From PUMD01 sp964599275 (lineage in GTDB: Bacteria > Bacillota > Sulfobacillia > SLMV01): 64,000 nt of DNA. Both the position numbers and the translations under genes were made by a program. The notes below the pieces were generated by a model. That model made no database searches, had not been told where the DNA came from, and worked only from the letters and a program-made list of their open reading frames with translations. The DNA is taken from assembly GCA_964599275.1 (NCBI GenBank), contig CAZRFK010000002.1, positions 11,987-75,986 of the forward strand, given 5' to 3'. Below are positions 16,779-26,068 of the stretch, piece after piece. Position 1 is the stretch's first letter. Each line of letters opens with the position of its first letter.

Positions 16779-17542
16779 AAAAGAAAATCCTGCACCTGTG
16801 TCATCTGTATCCGAATACTCTGAATATGTATGGTGACCGCGGAAACGTGATGGTATTAAAAAAACGCTGCAGCTGGCGGGGTTTTTTATTGGAGATCACG
16901 GAACTGTTCGTGGGTGATGATAATATAGATTTTTCCACATTTGATTTACTGTACATAGGCGGTGGGGGGAACCGCCAGCAACAGCTAGTTTACCAGGACC
17001 TTCTGAAACGTGCTGAAAATCTGCGATCTGCAGTGCAGCAGGGGGTAGTCCTTCTGGCTATTTCATCTGGCTTTCAACTCATGGGCATCTCTTTTGGGCC
17101 AGAAGATGGAACTGAGTATTCCGCAGTGGGAGTATTTGATGCTTACAGTATAACTGAAGGACAACATATGGTTGGGCAAGTAGTGGTAAAAAGTTCGATG
17201 CTGAAGAGCCAGCCAACCGTGGTTGGTTTTGAGAATCATTTCGGAAGAACATACCTGGGCCAGTACCCCTCTCCTTTCGGCCAGGTAATCAAGGGTATCG
17301 GAAATAACGGAGAAGACGGCACGGATGGAGCGGTGTCATATAATGCTTTTGGAACATATCTGCATGGGGCAGTGCTTCCGAACAATCCTCATTTTGCTGA
17401 TTTACTGCTCCGTCGTGCGCTGCAGCGAAGGGACGACGAGATCGAACTTACAAATTTGACCGATGAATTTGAGTGGAAGGCCCACCGTAGTGCCCTCAAA
17501 CGTGCCGGGGTATCATATGGAGGAGAAGTTTTCACAGCCTGA
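16775..17542 (+). CDS. gatD: GatD-like glutamine amidotransferase lacking the catalytic Cys
   Basis: The 255-residue protein matches GatD, the CobB/CobQ-like class I amidotransferase that feeds ammonia to MurT. It has the typical start (LCHLYPNTLNMYGDRGN), IGGGGNRQQ and the catalytic His in TYLHG (His197). The nucleophile elbow, normally AICGGYQ, reads AISSGFQ with Ser97 where the catalytic Cys belongs, plus a second Gly to Ser change. Glutaminase activity is therefore doubtful. ATGA overlap with murT indicates coupling. It may act as a structural partner with free ammonia, or the pathway may be inactive. Confidence 0.85.
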   Translation: MKKKILHLCHLYPNTLNMYGDRGNVMVLKKRCSWRGFLLEITELFVGDDNIDFSTFDLLYIGGGGNRQQQLVYQDLLKRAENLRSAVQQGVVLLAISSGFQLMGISFGPEDGTEYSAVGVFDAYSITEGQHMVGQVVVKSSMLKSQPTVVGFENHFGRTYLGQYPSPFGQVIKGIGNNGEDGTDGAVSYNAFGTYLHGAVLPNNPHFADLLLRRALQRRDDEIELTNLTDEFEWKAHRSALKRAGVSYGGEVFTA

Positions 17543-17620
17543 ACGGAGAGTGATGCCGCTATTGCACCTGATTTATCAACAGCTCGTCGCCGCAAGTTAG
17601 CTGGGAGCTTAATTGCTATA

Positions 17621-18970
17621 TTGGCATCTGTAGGAGTTTTCTGGTTGTCTGGTCTGTGGCACCTGGGTCATCAGGGACGCCTGGCATTGGCTGGTATTGT
17701 ATTTGCGGTCTGTTGGTGGGCTTTCCAAGTGGTGCCCTCAGCTTATTGCTCAATGCTTTTGATACTGTATTTTATTCTGACAGGTGTTGGAACACCCGAG
17801 CATGTGCTGGGTTTCTGGACTACCCCCGTGGCCTGGTTGGTGATAGGTGCATTCTTGCTGGCTGAGGCAGTGAGTAAATCTGGTCTGGCAGAACGTTTGT
17901 CTCGTGTGCTGCTGGTACCTTTCAGCACCGACTGGCCTCGACTTATAATTGGTATTTATCTTCTTAACGGGATTCTGGCTCTTGTGATTCCACTTCCTTT
18001 TCCAAGAGCTTTCATCCTAATGACTCTGGTGAAAACCATAATTTCTTCAGACCAAATATCAGCTGAAGCTGAATCATCCTTGGGTTTTGCGGTCTTTGCC
18101 AGCTGTATACCCAGTTCTATGATGTTTTTGACTGGTGAGGCAGTCTTGAATCCAGTCGCTTCCTCATTTGCTGGTGATCTGACCTGGATGCAGTGGTTGA
18201 AGATGATGTTTATCCCGGCCACAGTGTCAGCTGTGTTGATGATTGCAGCTCACCTGAAATGCTTTGGATCGATCATGACAGAGCAGCCAGATGATTTATT
18301 CGCAGAGAAAAAGCGTTCATCTGGCATCACTATGTCCATCGAACCGCTTGATGCTGCGGAACTGCGCACCATTTTCTGGGTGGCAGCTGCCATACTGTTT
18401 TGGGTGTTTGATTCCTATCATCCTTTTCATCCCGGATGGGTAGCTGCCGGGGCTGCTGTTGGATTGAGTCTTCCCGTTGTGGGAGACGTACTTGGTGCAG
18501 ATGACCTGACATATGGCGTTGAATGGTCTACTTTGATTTTCGCCACCGGAGCACTGGCTATAGGTACAGTCGGGACTGAGACCGGGCTCGCCGATTGGAT
18601 TGTATCCATGATTATGCCGACCGGTTCGGTATCGCAGCTGGGACTTCTTGTGGGTATTGCAGTTGCGGCATTTTTGTTTCATCTATTAATCGGCAGCGTA
18701 CTGGCAACACTGTCAATGCTATCAGCTCCTGTGGTTATGCTTGCCGCGGCAGTTAACTTGCCAACCGCCCCGGCCATGCTGCTAACCTATACAGCGGCGG
18801 TAATGGGATTTGCGCTGCCATTTCATAATCTGATGCTGTTGGTAGGCAGTGGTGATGAGGGCTACTTTACTGAAAAAGAAACACTGCGGTTTTTCCCCTA
18901 CCAGACTCTGATTGCGGCACTCGTCATGGCTTTTCAGATGTGGTGGTGGAATGCATGGGGATATTGGTGA
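17621..18970 (+). CDS. SLC13/DASS-type anion or dicarboxylate permease
   Basis: This protein of about 450 residues has about 12 hydrophobic segments in the SLC13/divalent-anion symporter pattern. Early HVLGFWTTPVAWLVIGAFLLAEA and late FHLLIGSVLATLSMLSAP segments are typical. Likely cargo is a di- or tricarboxylate or sulfate, coupled to Na+. The only standard start is TTG 17621, but the same frame is open back to the gatD TGA and encodes a natural N-terminus (ARRRKLAG before the first helix). The real start may be an ATT at 17561, 10 bases after GGAGAG. Cargo is unverified. Confidence 0.75.
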   Translation: MASVGVFWLSGLWHLGHQGRLALAGIVFAVCWWAFQVVPSAYCSMLLILYFILTGVGTPEHVLGFWTTPVAWLVIGAFLLAEAVSKSGLAERLSRVLLVPFSTDWPRLIIGIYLLNGILALVIPLPFPRAFILMTLVKTIISSDQISAEAESSLGFAVFASCIPSSMMFLTGEAVLNPVASSFAGDLTWMQWLKMMFIPATVSAVLMIAAHLKCFGSIMTEQPDDLFAEKKRSSGITMSIEPLDAAELRTIFWVAAAILFWVFDSYHPFHPGWVAAGAAVGLSLPVVGDVLGADDLTYGVEWSTLIFATGALAIGTVGTETGLADWIVSMIMPTGSVSQLGLLVGIAVAAFLFHLLIGSVLATLSMLSAPVVMLAAAVNLPTAPAMLLTYTAAVMGFALPFHNLMLLVGSGDEGYFTEKETLRFFPYQTLIAALVMAFQMWWWNAWGYW

Positions 18971-19071
18971 TATTCGTGTGTGTCCGGCGGTCCTTTGCGA
19001 GTATCTTGTCCAGCGTTGAAGCTGGCTTAATATAAATTACTGATCGACATCACTTTGGAGGTGCATTGGTA

Positions 19072-19983
19072 ATGCGAAGTTGCGAGGTTCTCATAGTAGG
19101 TGCGGGTCCTGCTGGATTGACTACTGCCATATATACCGGTCGGTCCGGTCGTGACACTATTGTACTGGAAAAGGAAGTGCCCGGTGGGCTTGTTGCCACA
19201 ACAGACGAAATAGAAAACTACCCCGGATTTCTGAACATTGGAGGGGCTGAGCTCAGTCAGCAATTTGTTCAACACGCCCAGCAGTTTGGTGCGGAGATAA
19301 TCTCGGATGCAGCGGAATCTATCAGAGAAGATGGCGATCACCAGGTGATTGTTGGGAAGAAGGACACATACCGCGCCCGTGCTGTGGTTATTGCTTCTGG
19401 CTCTGCTCCCAGGAAACTGAACGTTCCAGGAGAGGAACGGCTGGTAGGTAGTGGGGTATCTTACTGTGCCACCTGTGACGGAGCCTTTTTTGAGGGACGC
19501 GAGGTTGCATGTGTTGGTGGAGGAGATGCAGCTGTGGGTGAGGCTGCTTATTTAACCCGTTTTGCCAACCGGGTTCACCTCATTCACCGCAGAGATCAGC
19601 TGCGGGCAGTGCAGGCAGTCCAGGAGCGCGTAATGAACAACGACAATGTGGATTTTGTTTGGAACACAGTTGTTGAGGAAATTATCGGGGATGCTATGGT
19701 TGAGGGTCTCAAATTGCGCGATGTGAAAACAGATGAAACAAGGATTCTGCCTGTCGATGGGGTCTTTATCTACATAGGTCATCGTCCTGCCACCGAATTT
19801 GTTGAAGGCGAGGTAGATTTAACTGAACAGGGTGAAGTGATAACTGATTCTGAAATGCAGACCAGTGTACCGGGGGTTTTTGCAGTGGGTGATGTTCGTC
19901 CGCGGATCCAAAAACAGATAGCCACATCAGTAGGAGATGGTGCTACAGCAGGAATGTCGATCGAACACTACCTGAGTGACTGA
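19072..19983 (+). CDS. trxB: thioredoxin reductase
   Basis: This 303-residue flavoenzyme has the FAD loop GAGPAGL at the N-terminus, the redox pair in CATC (about residue 136), the NADPH loop GGGDAAVGEA and the C-terminal FAD motif AVGDVR. It passes electrons from NADPH to thioredoxin or a related disulfide protein. ATG 19072 is set 8 bases after GGAGGTG. A CCAGC/GCTGG hairpin at about 19011-19026 precedes it. No thioredoxin gene is adjacent. Confidence 0.9.
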   Translation: MRSCEVLIVGAGPAGLTTAIYTGRSGRDTIVLEKEVPGGLVATTDEIENYPGFLNIGGAELSQQFVQHAQQFGAEIISDAAESIREDGDHQVIVGKKDTYRARAVVIASGSAPRKLNVPGEERLVGSGVSYCATCDGAFFEGREVACVGGGDAAVGEAAYLTRFANRVHLIHRRDQLRAVQAVQERVMNNDNVDFVWNTVVEEIIGDAMVEGLKLRDVKTDETRILPVDGVFIYIGHRPATEFVEGEVDLTEQGEVITDSEMQTSVPGVFAVGDVRPRIQKQIATSVGDGATAGMSIEHYLSD

Positions 19984-20119
19984 AGCTGACCATAATAGGT
20001 GGAGGATAATCCATTAACCATGATATACTATAACCTGTAACATGGTATGTGGCATGAGTTGCTTGTCTGTTTTTACTGTAGCATTAAAAGGTAACGTTTG
20101 ATGGTGAGGAGATAAATGC

Positions 20120-20623
20120 ATGGAGTTTGTGGGGGTTATCTCATATATTCAGGTCGGGGCCTTCCTTTTTCTCTTCGCTTATCTGGGGATAGGTTTATAT
20201 CAGGTTAGACTGGATAAGAAGGTTTGCGATTTGATGCAGGCAGAGGTCGAACTTCCTGATGGCGAAGAGGAGAACCAGGTATACAGTCATGGGAGAAGGG
20301 GGCAACCCAGTCTGGGTTTTGCTACTGAATGGGAAATGCTTTCCTGGGAAGAAAAAATTAGATATCAGAAGTTGGAAAATAAGCTTAACCGGGCAGCAGC
20401 TGTTGCCGGGTCGCTGGCATTTTTGACTGGATTCACCTGGACCTACATCGAGGTGCAGGTTGGTGCAGATGGGGGACTACCACAGGGATGGCTTATCCTT
20501 TTTTCGTTGTTATTCTTGATTGGACTGGGTATTTTATTTTGGAGTTACTATAGTAGATGGTTGGCTAAAAAGGAAGACTATCTTGATGTAAAGAGGCGGC
20601 TTGAGCGAAGGAGACGCGGTTGA
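20120..20623 (+). CDS. membrane protein of unknown function
   Basis: The 167-residue protein has an N-terminal helix (about 8-28), an acidic and charged loop, two helices (about 92-112 and 120-142) and a strongly basic C-terminus (KRRLERRRRG). No family was recognised. GAGGAG precedes the ATG. The flanking gaps show only an ACCATG/CATGGT inverted repeat upstream. Confidence 0.6.
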   Translation: MEFVGVISYIQVGAFLFLFAYLGIGLYQVRLDKKVCDLMQAEVELPDGEEENQVYSHGRRGQPSLGFATEWEMLSWEEKIRYQKLENKLNRAAAVAGSLAFLTGFTWTYIEVQVGADGGLPQGWLILFSLLFLIGLGILFWSYYSRWLAKKEDYLDVKRRLERRRRG

Positions 20624-20814
20624 AGATTGCAACTAACAGGTTTTCGTGGTCAGAAGCAATATAAGTGATTTATGACAACAGGCTCTTCAGGTGTTATTCT
20701 CCGTATTCTGCCTCATCTTGGCTTTTTGAGTTTCCTGTTTACACGGATGTAAGCTCAGCAAAAACCGACATCGTCTTTCAGCTATGTTTACCAACTTGTT
20801 CGCGGAGGGATAGG

Positions 20815-22131
20815 GTGAAAGGGGTAAAAGACAGTTCGCAGATTATCTCAAAGCTGCATGAAATTGATGGGCGTGGATATGGAGCCTACAAGATTATTAG
20901 CGGGAAATACCGCGTGCAGGAATTCAAACTATCCATAGATTATGTTCAGGGCGATCCTTAAGCATCTCCGTCAAAGCTGCGTACCTGGACATGGAGAAGG
21001 CAGGTTTTTCTTCTGAAATGTTCAGAAATTTGGAGCGGAAGATAGGTCTGGAGAATTATCTGTTAAGGGCGTTCGACTGGTTCATTGACAGAGAAGTAAA
21101 GGGACATCGTCAGCGAAAATCGGATTGGTGGGAGTCGACTCTCCTGGACAGGATATCTTATCCAGAACTGCTGTTGAGGCATCTACACAGGAGATACAAG
21201 TTCGATTGGTGGCTGGTCAACCAGCCAAGGGAGGACGTGTTCTGGGTTCTCAGGCCGAGAAAATGCTGGTTGAAGAAATTCCAACCGTTGCCCGCCGAGC
21301 TATGAAACATGACAGTCTGGATGCTGATAACCTCTGGCGGTTCGTTCTCAACAGAGAAAATTCTGCTGATTTACGTCATCGCCTTGGCAGCCGTAAGGCT
21401 GTGACATTTATTGCTGATGGAGCCGATTGCTGTTGGTGGATGAGGATACAAGTGTAACCAATTTCATGATCAGGGACATGCGGATGCAGCAGCTGGTTAG
21501 TGGGGACAAGGAACTCATCATTCCTTTCATTGATCGAGTAAGACAGTTGTACAGGGAGAAAGGGATCTCAACCATCCTGGTAGTAGGTGGCTCTGGTGGT
21601 TACTTCGATGTGGGGAACAATGTCATAATGATGGATCATTATCGTCCCCGGGATGTGACTGAAAAGGCACATAAAGTAGCGGAAAAATATCCTTCCGGCC
21701 GCCAGAAGGGAAGGAATCCCGGGAACCGTTAGGTGAGATCGCAGACAGCTCCCCCGATCCGGACAGTATTGATCCCCGGCGGAAAGGGGAGGTTCGAATT
21801 AGGACAGGGGGATCAGCACGATCCAATTTGGTCATCAAAACATAGAACTTCATCAGGTGGAACAGCTTATCGATGTCAGTAGACTCGAGCGATCGGTCAA
21901 ATTTTGTAGTTCATGAAAAAATATTTTCCAGATTACCCTCAGGGAGGCGCTTTGCCGCGTCAAACAGGATATATTGATGGGGAAGGACTTGACATAATAT
22001 CTCCCTTTGAGGGGTACTCTGGAGGTTTTGCCCGTCCACGTATGGTGGGGGTGGCGGCAGCCCTGAACAGACTTCGAACATTACGGTTGCATTCTGAAAC
22101 TAAAAAACAACTGATTTGGGGGAGAGACTGA
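20815..22131 (+). pseudogene. decayed ABC_ATPase-family (predicted ATPase of the ABC class) gene
   Basis: Fragments in several frames follow the order of one ABC_ATPase protein. A GTG at 20815 after GGAGGGAT starts an N-terminal block (KLHEIDGRGYGAYK, SIDYVQGDP) that ends at an in-frame TAA (20959-20961). ASPSKLR, EKAGFSSEMF, VDSPGQDIL and LVAGQPAKGG follow in shifted frames. After FIADGAD (about 21420) the reading jumps to LLVDEDTSVTNFM, so the Walker A region and everything up to Walker B is missing. ILVVGGSGGYFDV, HQVEQLIDVS and the end block FARPRMVGVAAALNRLR complete the series to the TGA at 22131. It is clearly non-functional as an ATPase. The next gene starts 6 bases later, so it was probably once in that operon. 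Confidence 0.8.
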
Positions 22132-22137
22132 GGTTCA

Positions 22138-22875
22138 ATGGCACAGCAGAACTGGGTTCGGGTGGCGGTAAGGAAAACTTCAAAAGCAGGAGTTTCGGCA
22201 AGCGGGGATAGCGTGGATGTAGTTGAACGAGCCCGCGGGGGACTTTCCGTGATCATGGCGGATGGGCAGGGCAGTGGGCCTGCTGCGAAGCGAATAAGTA
22301 ACTGGGTGGTGGCTCGTGCTGCAGCGCTGATCGCTGAGGGAGCCAGGGATGGAGCCGTTGCCCGGGCTGTTCACGACAATTTACTCGCTCTTCGTGGAGG
22401 CAAAATCGTCTGCACGCTCGCTATTATGTCTGTAGATCTCAACACCAATAGCCTGGTTATCTCGCGCAACGGAAACTCGGGAGCTTTGATTTTCGAACGG
22501 GGCGGACTGCCAAGGTGTCTCGATGAGGAAGTCCCTCCAATAGGGGTTCATCAGTTTACCAAGCCTGCAATTTTGGAAAAACGTCTGCATCCTGGTGATT
22601 GTGCGGCTATCTTTACTGATGGTATATGCAGGATACAGGACGATGGAGGCAGCCTGGAGCTGGACATGCTGAAAGAGCAGATGATTGGTGCGGTTCAGGA
22701 GCATCCACCTCCGAGTGTTGAGACATTTGCTGATAGTGTATTTACCTCGGCCCTGCAGGCTGATGGAGGTAGACCTAAAGATGATATGTCCCTGGCAGCC
22801 ATAACGGTCGAGGCGAGGGGAAAACAGCTTGGGGAAGCAGCCGTTCGTTCGATTGATCTGAAGTTTCCTTATTGA
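22138..22875 (+). CDS. SpoIIE-family PP2C-type serine phosphatase
   Basis: This 245-residue protein is a stand-alone SpoIIE phosphatase domain: ADGQGSG near residue 40 corresponds to the metal-binding DGMGxG, with IFTDGI and KDDMSL in the C-terminal half. It would dephosphorylate a Ser/Thr-phosphoprotein such as an anti-sigma antagonist. Unlike SpoIIE of Bacillus it has no membrane segments. A GGGGGAGAG site precedes the ATG, and it follows the ABC_ATPase relic by 6 bases and leads into a small P-loop gene 28 bases on. Confidence 0.8.
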   Translation: MAQQNWVRVAVRKTSKAGVSASGDSVDVVERARGGLSVIMADGQGSGPAAKRISNWVVARAAALIAEGARDGAVARAVHDNLLALRGGKIVCTLAIMSVDLNTNSLVISRNGNSGALIFERGGLPRCLDEEVPPIGVHQFTKPAILEKRLHPGDCAAIFTDGICRIQDDGGSLELDMLKEQMIGAVQEHPPPSVETFADSVFTSALQADGGRPKDDMSLAAITVEARGKQLGEAAVRSIDLKFPY

Positions 22876-22903
22876 TACTCATTGACTCGAAAGGAGTATC
22901 TTT

Positions 22904-23257
22904 ATGGACAAATCCCCCCGGATAGTGGTAGTGGGATGCTGCGCTTCCGGCAAGAGTACTCTGGTGAAAAATCTTCGGAAGGCGGATATTCCAGCGTTTT
23001 CTGTGGCTCAGGAACACTCTTCTGTGTCCTACATGTTTCGTCTGCGAGACCCGGACTTTGTGGTTTTCCTTGACGCCAGCTATGAAGAGCTGAGACGACG
23101 TAGGGACATTTCATGGGGGAAAGATCGCCTGCAGGATCAAAAAAGACGCCTTGCCAAGGCCAAACATGTGGCTGATATTCATATTAACACTGACCAGATG
23201 ACTCCCGGGCAGGTTTCAGATCTGGTACTTAAATTGTTAGAAGAGAATGAAAGTTGA
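22904..23257 (+). CDS. small P-loop NTPase
   Basis: The 117-residue protein has a good Walker A motif (GCCASGKSTL, residues 11-20) and a short kinase-like fold with FVVFLDASYEELRRRR, similar to the end of nucleotide and shikimate kinase-like proteins. No family name can be given. GAAAGGAGT precedes the ATG. Its position after the SpoIIE-type phosphatase suggests a signalling or sporulation role, which is inference. Confidence 0.65.
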   Translation: MDKSPRIVVVGCCASGKSTLVKNLRKADIPAFSVAQEHSSVSYMFRLRDPDFVVFLDASYEELRRRRDISWGKDRLQDQKRRLAKAKHVADIHINTDQMTPGQVSDLVLKLLEENES

Positions 23258-23412
23258 TTTAGTCAGCTGAACTGCACGGATGTGGAAGAAGGCATTGTTG
23301 CATCAAACTGGAAAGTGATATGGAGTGAAGGGTAGCTATTTACTAAGTTGACATATTGCAGTTATAATTTGATGCGTGTTGTGTTGAATAAATGACGAAA
23401 GGGGTAGACAGC

Positions 23413-24660
23413 TTGCGACGCAAACGACGCACTCATCTTATGAGGTTTATCGCACTGATGGTGGTCGTTGTGGCCGTCGGGGGGTATTTTGGGTTTTATT
23501 CTCCCGTGTGGGATGACATTAATAAAGGTCTGGATCTCGTTGGAGGGATCCACATAGTTCTGGAAGCCCAGGATACCGAGACCACCCCGGTCACCGAAGA
23601 GGGTATGACTTCAGCTGTAGAGGTAATCCGGCGCCGTGTCGATGCCATGGGGGTAGTTGAGCCTGTCATTGTGCGGGAAGGTGATCGCCGTATAGTGGTG
23701 AGCCTGCCCGATGTTCATGATCCAGAAGAGGCCATGGCAATGGTAGGACGCACTGCCCAACTTGAATTTCGCGATGACGACGGCAATGTTGTTCTGACCG
23801 GACGCCACCTGGAGCGGGCACAGGCCGTTTTTCAGACGACTGAGATGGGAGCACAGGAACCCATTGTAAGTCTTGAATTTGATGCTGAGGGAACAGAAAT
23901 ACTTGCTGAAGCAACAGAGGAGCTTCTGGGAGAACGAATGGTCATATACCTGGATGATGAAGTGGTTCAGGCCCCGGTGGTTCGCTCCGTTATAACGGAT
24001 GGTAGTCCCATAATTGAAGGTTATGATTCTTTAGAGGAAGCTCAGGAGATAGCTGTAGTTCTGAATTCTGGTGCACTGCCGATAGAACTGGAGCCGCTTC
24101 GGCCGCAGTATATCAGTGCCATGCTTGGAGAAGCATCTGTGCAGCAGAGCTGGCAGGCTGCGATAATAGCCATCACTGCCATAATTTCGTTGATGATTCT
24201 GTTTTACCGCGTACCGGGTATCTGGGCTGTGTTTTCTCTGGGATTATATCTGACATTAGTCCTTCTGATTATGGCTGGAATAAATGCCACAATGACCCTT
24301 CCCGGTCTGGCAGGGTTGATTCTGTCACTGGGTATGGCGGTTGATGCCAATGTAATTATTTTTGAAAGAATAAAAGAAGAAGTCCGGGCAGGAGCTACAC
24401 CGCGAGCGGCTATCGAAAGCGGTTTTGCCAATGCTTTCAGGACTATTGTTGACGCTGATGTAACTACATTGATAGCTGGAGTTGTACTGTATTGGTTGGC
24501 TACAGGTCCGATCCGGGGATTCGCTGTTACGCTGTCGCTGGGTATATTAACCAGTATGTTTACTGCCCTGGTAATTACCCGCCTGGCGCTCATTGAGTTG
24601 GCGGGAGCCGGATTGATACGTGAAGGCTCACTGTTTTTCGGCTCGAGGGGAGGACAGTAA
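23413..24660 (+). CDS. secD: protein translocase subunit SecD
   Basis: SecD has an N-terminal helix (about 10-30), the D1 motif GLDLVGGIH, a large periplasmic-type P1 domain and five C-terminal helices with LGMAVDANVIIFERIKEE. With SecF it uses ion motive force to help SecA-driven export. TTG 23413 is favoured because AAAGGGG lies 8 bases upstream; an ATG at 23392 has no such site. The stop overlaps secF. A TATAAT (23363-23368) upstream may be its -10 box, but no convincing -35 was found. yajC is absent from this spot. Confidence 0.93.
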   Translation: MRRKRRTHLMRFIALMVVVVAVGGYFGFYSPVWDDINKGLDLVGGIHIVLEAQDTETTPVTEEGMTSAVEVIRRRVDAMGVVEPVIVREGDRRIVVSLPDVHDPEEAMAMVGRTAQLEFRDDDGNVVLTGRHLERAQAVFQTTEMGAQEPIVSLEFDAEGTEILAEATEELLGERMVIYLDDEVVQAPVVRSVITDGSPIIEGYDSLEEAQEIAVVLNSGALPIELEPLRPQYISAMLGEASVQQSWQAAIIAITAIISLMILFYRVPGIWAVFSLGLYLTLVLLIMAGINATMTLPGLAGLILSLGMAVDANVIIFERIKEEVRAGATPRAAIESGFANAFRTIVDADVTTLIAGVVLYWLATGPIRGFAVTLSLGILTSMFTALVITRLALIELAGAGLIREGSLFFGSRGGQ

Positions 24661-25595
24661 TGTCGCAAGGAAACGAACGGCAACGAGATGAACACAAACT
24701 GCTGATGAATGACTTTAGCTTCATTGATAAGCGCAATATAACATTTATTATATCTGGCCTGCTGATTGTGATAGGGCTGCTTAGCCTCGGGATTCAGGGC
24801 CTCAACCTGGGAGTTGATTTTACCGGTGGGTCGATCCTGGAAGTGCAGTACGATCAGCCAGTGGAGGCTTCTGCGGTCGAGTCTGTGGTGAGAGAGCACC
24901 CAGATATGCAGCGGGCAGAGGCGGTCCACCTGGGGGAACCCGATTCTCCCATTATAAGGATAAGATCTACTGCTTTTCCTGATGAGGAGGAACGAGAGGA
25001 ACTTTACGCCGATTTACAGCAATTCGGGGAGTTTGAAATCGTCCAGTTGGATAGCGTTTCTCCGGTAATTGGCGAAGAGCTGTTTCGAGCCGGGCTTTTA
25101 GCTCTTGTTATTGCTGTACTGGCCATGGTCCTTTACATTACGCTGCGGTTTGAGATCAGATTTGCAGTGGTAACCATTGTTTGCTTGCTGCATGACGCCT
25201 TGATAATGCTGGGCTTGTTTTCTCTTTTCAGACTGGAAATTACCAGTGCATTTATTGCTGCGATCCTGACCATCATTGGTTATTCGGCAAACGACACTAT
25301 TGTGGTTTTTGACCGGATTCGAGAGAACCTCAGGTACCGTAAGAAGGGCGAATCATTGATTGAAACTATTGATGATAGCATCAGACAGGTGTTGATGCGT
25401 ACACTGGCAACCTCGGTAACTACTTTTGTGGCGGTCGGTTCCATTTTCGTGTTCGGTGGACAAAACCTGCGACAGTTCACTTTAGCCTTGCTGTTTGGTG
25501 TTGTGATTGGTACGTATTCATCAATTTTCTTTGCCAGCCCGCTATGGTCGCTGTGGCAGGAAAAGAATCCAATTCAGACGATTTCGCGAATCTAA
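24660..25595 (+). CDS. secF: protein translocase subunit SecF
   Basis: SecF of 311 residues has a cytoplasmic N-terminus ending in DFSFIDKRN, the LGVDFTGGSILEV motif, a short extracytoplasmic domain and five more helices with YSANDTIVVFDRIREN. It shares one base with the secD stop codon (TAATG), so translation is coupled. It partners SecD in the Sec translocon. Confidence 0.93.
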   Translation: MSQGNERQRDEHKLLMNDFSFIDKRNITFIISGLLIVIGLLSLGIQGLNLGVDFTGGSILEVQYDQPVEASAVESVVREHPDMQRAEAVHLGEPDSPIIRIRSTAFPDEEEREELYADLQQFGEFEIVQLDSVSPVIGEELFRAGLLALVIAVLAMVLYITLRFEIRFAVVTIVCLLHDALIMLGLFSLFRLEITSAFIAAILTIIGYSANDTIVVFDRIRENLRYRKKGESLIETIDDSIRQVLMRTLATSVTTFVAVGSIFVFGGQNLRQFTLALLFGVVIGTYSSIFFASPLWSLWQEKNPIQTISRI

Positions 25596-25667
25596 CATGG
25601 TCGATGATCATGAACGGTAGAGCGGAGCGTCAGTCTCAAATTCGGGCTGGGGAGGGAGAAATTCACC

Positions 25668-26027
25668 GTGACGACTGCTGTGCTTTTCCTGATGCTGCTT
25701 TTGGCACTTATTATAGCTATTTTCGCTGGGCAGAATCCCCAGGCTGTACATCTGCAGTTTTTCGCATGGGAACTGGAAACTTCTCTTGTTGCGGTAATCG
25801 TGGGTGCATCTGCTGCCGGAGGTTTGCTGGTAGGCACTGTGGGCTTGTTCAGGCAGCTTTATAACCGGCTGCGGGGTACAGATCCGTCCAGCAAACTGCG
25901 ACAGGTTGAAGATGAGAGAAACCGGTTGCAGCAGGAATTAGAATGTTTGCAGTCCAAAATGCAGGATCGATCTCTTTCACAATCCGACCCTGAAGCCTCT
26001 GATGATAAAAATTCTGCAGATGAATGA
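25668..26027 (+). CDS. LapA-domain (DUF1049) membrane protein
   Basis: This 119-residue protein has two transmembrane helices (about 3-20 and 38-62) with FAGQNPQAVHLQFF between them, the signature of LapA/DUF1049 proteins. A coiled-coil tail follows (KLRQVEDERNRLQQELE, about 75-105). In E. coli LapA works with LapB in lipopolysaccharide assembly control; the role in Gram-positive-type bacteria is not known. The start is GTG 25668 after GGAGGGAGAA. It lies between secF and recJ. Confidence 0.8.
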   Translation: MTTAVLFLMLLLALIIAIFAGQNPQAVHLQFFAWELETSLVAVIVGASAAGGLLVGTVGLFRQLYNRLRGTDPSSKLRQVEDERNRLQQELECLQSKMQDRSLSQSDPEASDDKNSADE

Positions 26028-26068
26028 CAGCTAGCCTGCACGTGCTTATCCTGTAGTTTTTGAGGGTG

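Noticed and set aside
17540..17623. GatD-permease fusion by TGA read-through
   Set aside because: The frames are continuous apart from the TGA, but a soluble amidotransferase fused to a permease has no precedent I know of, and a ribosome-binding site follows the stop.
23348..23368. TTGACA followed by TATAAT upstream of secD
   Set aside because: The two boxes are only 9 bases apart, far from the 16-18 needed for one promoter. The TATAAT may still be used with a weak -35.
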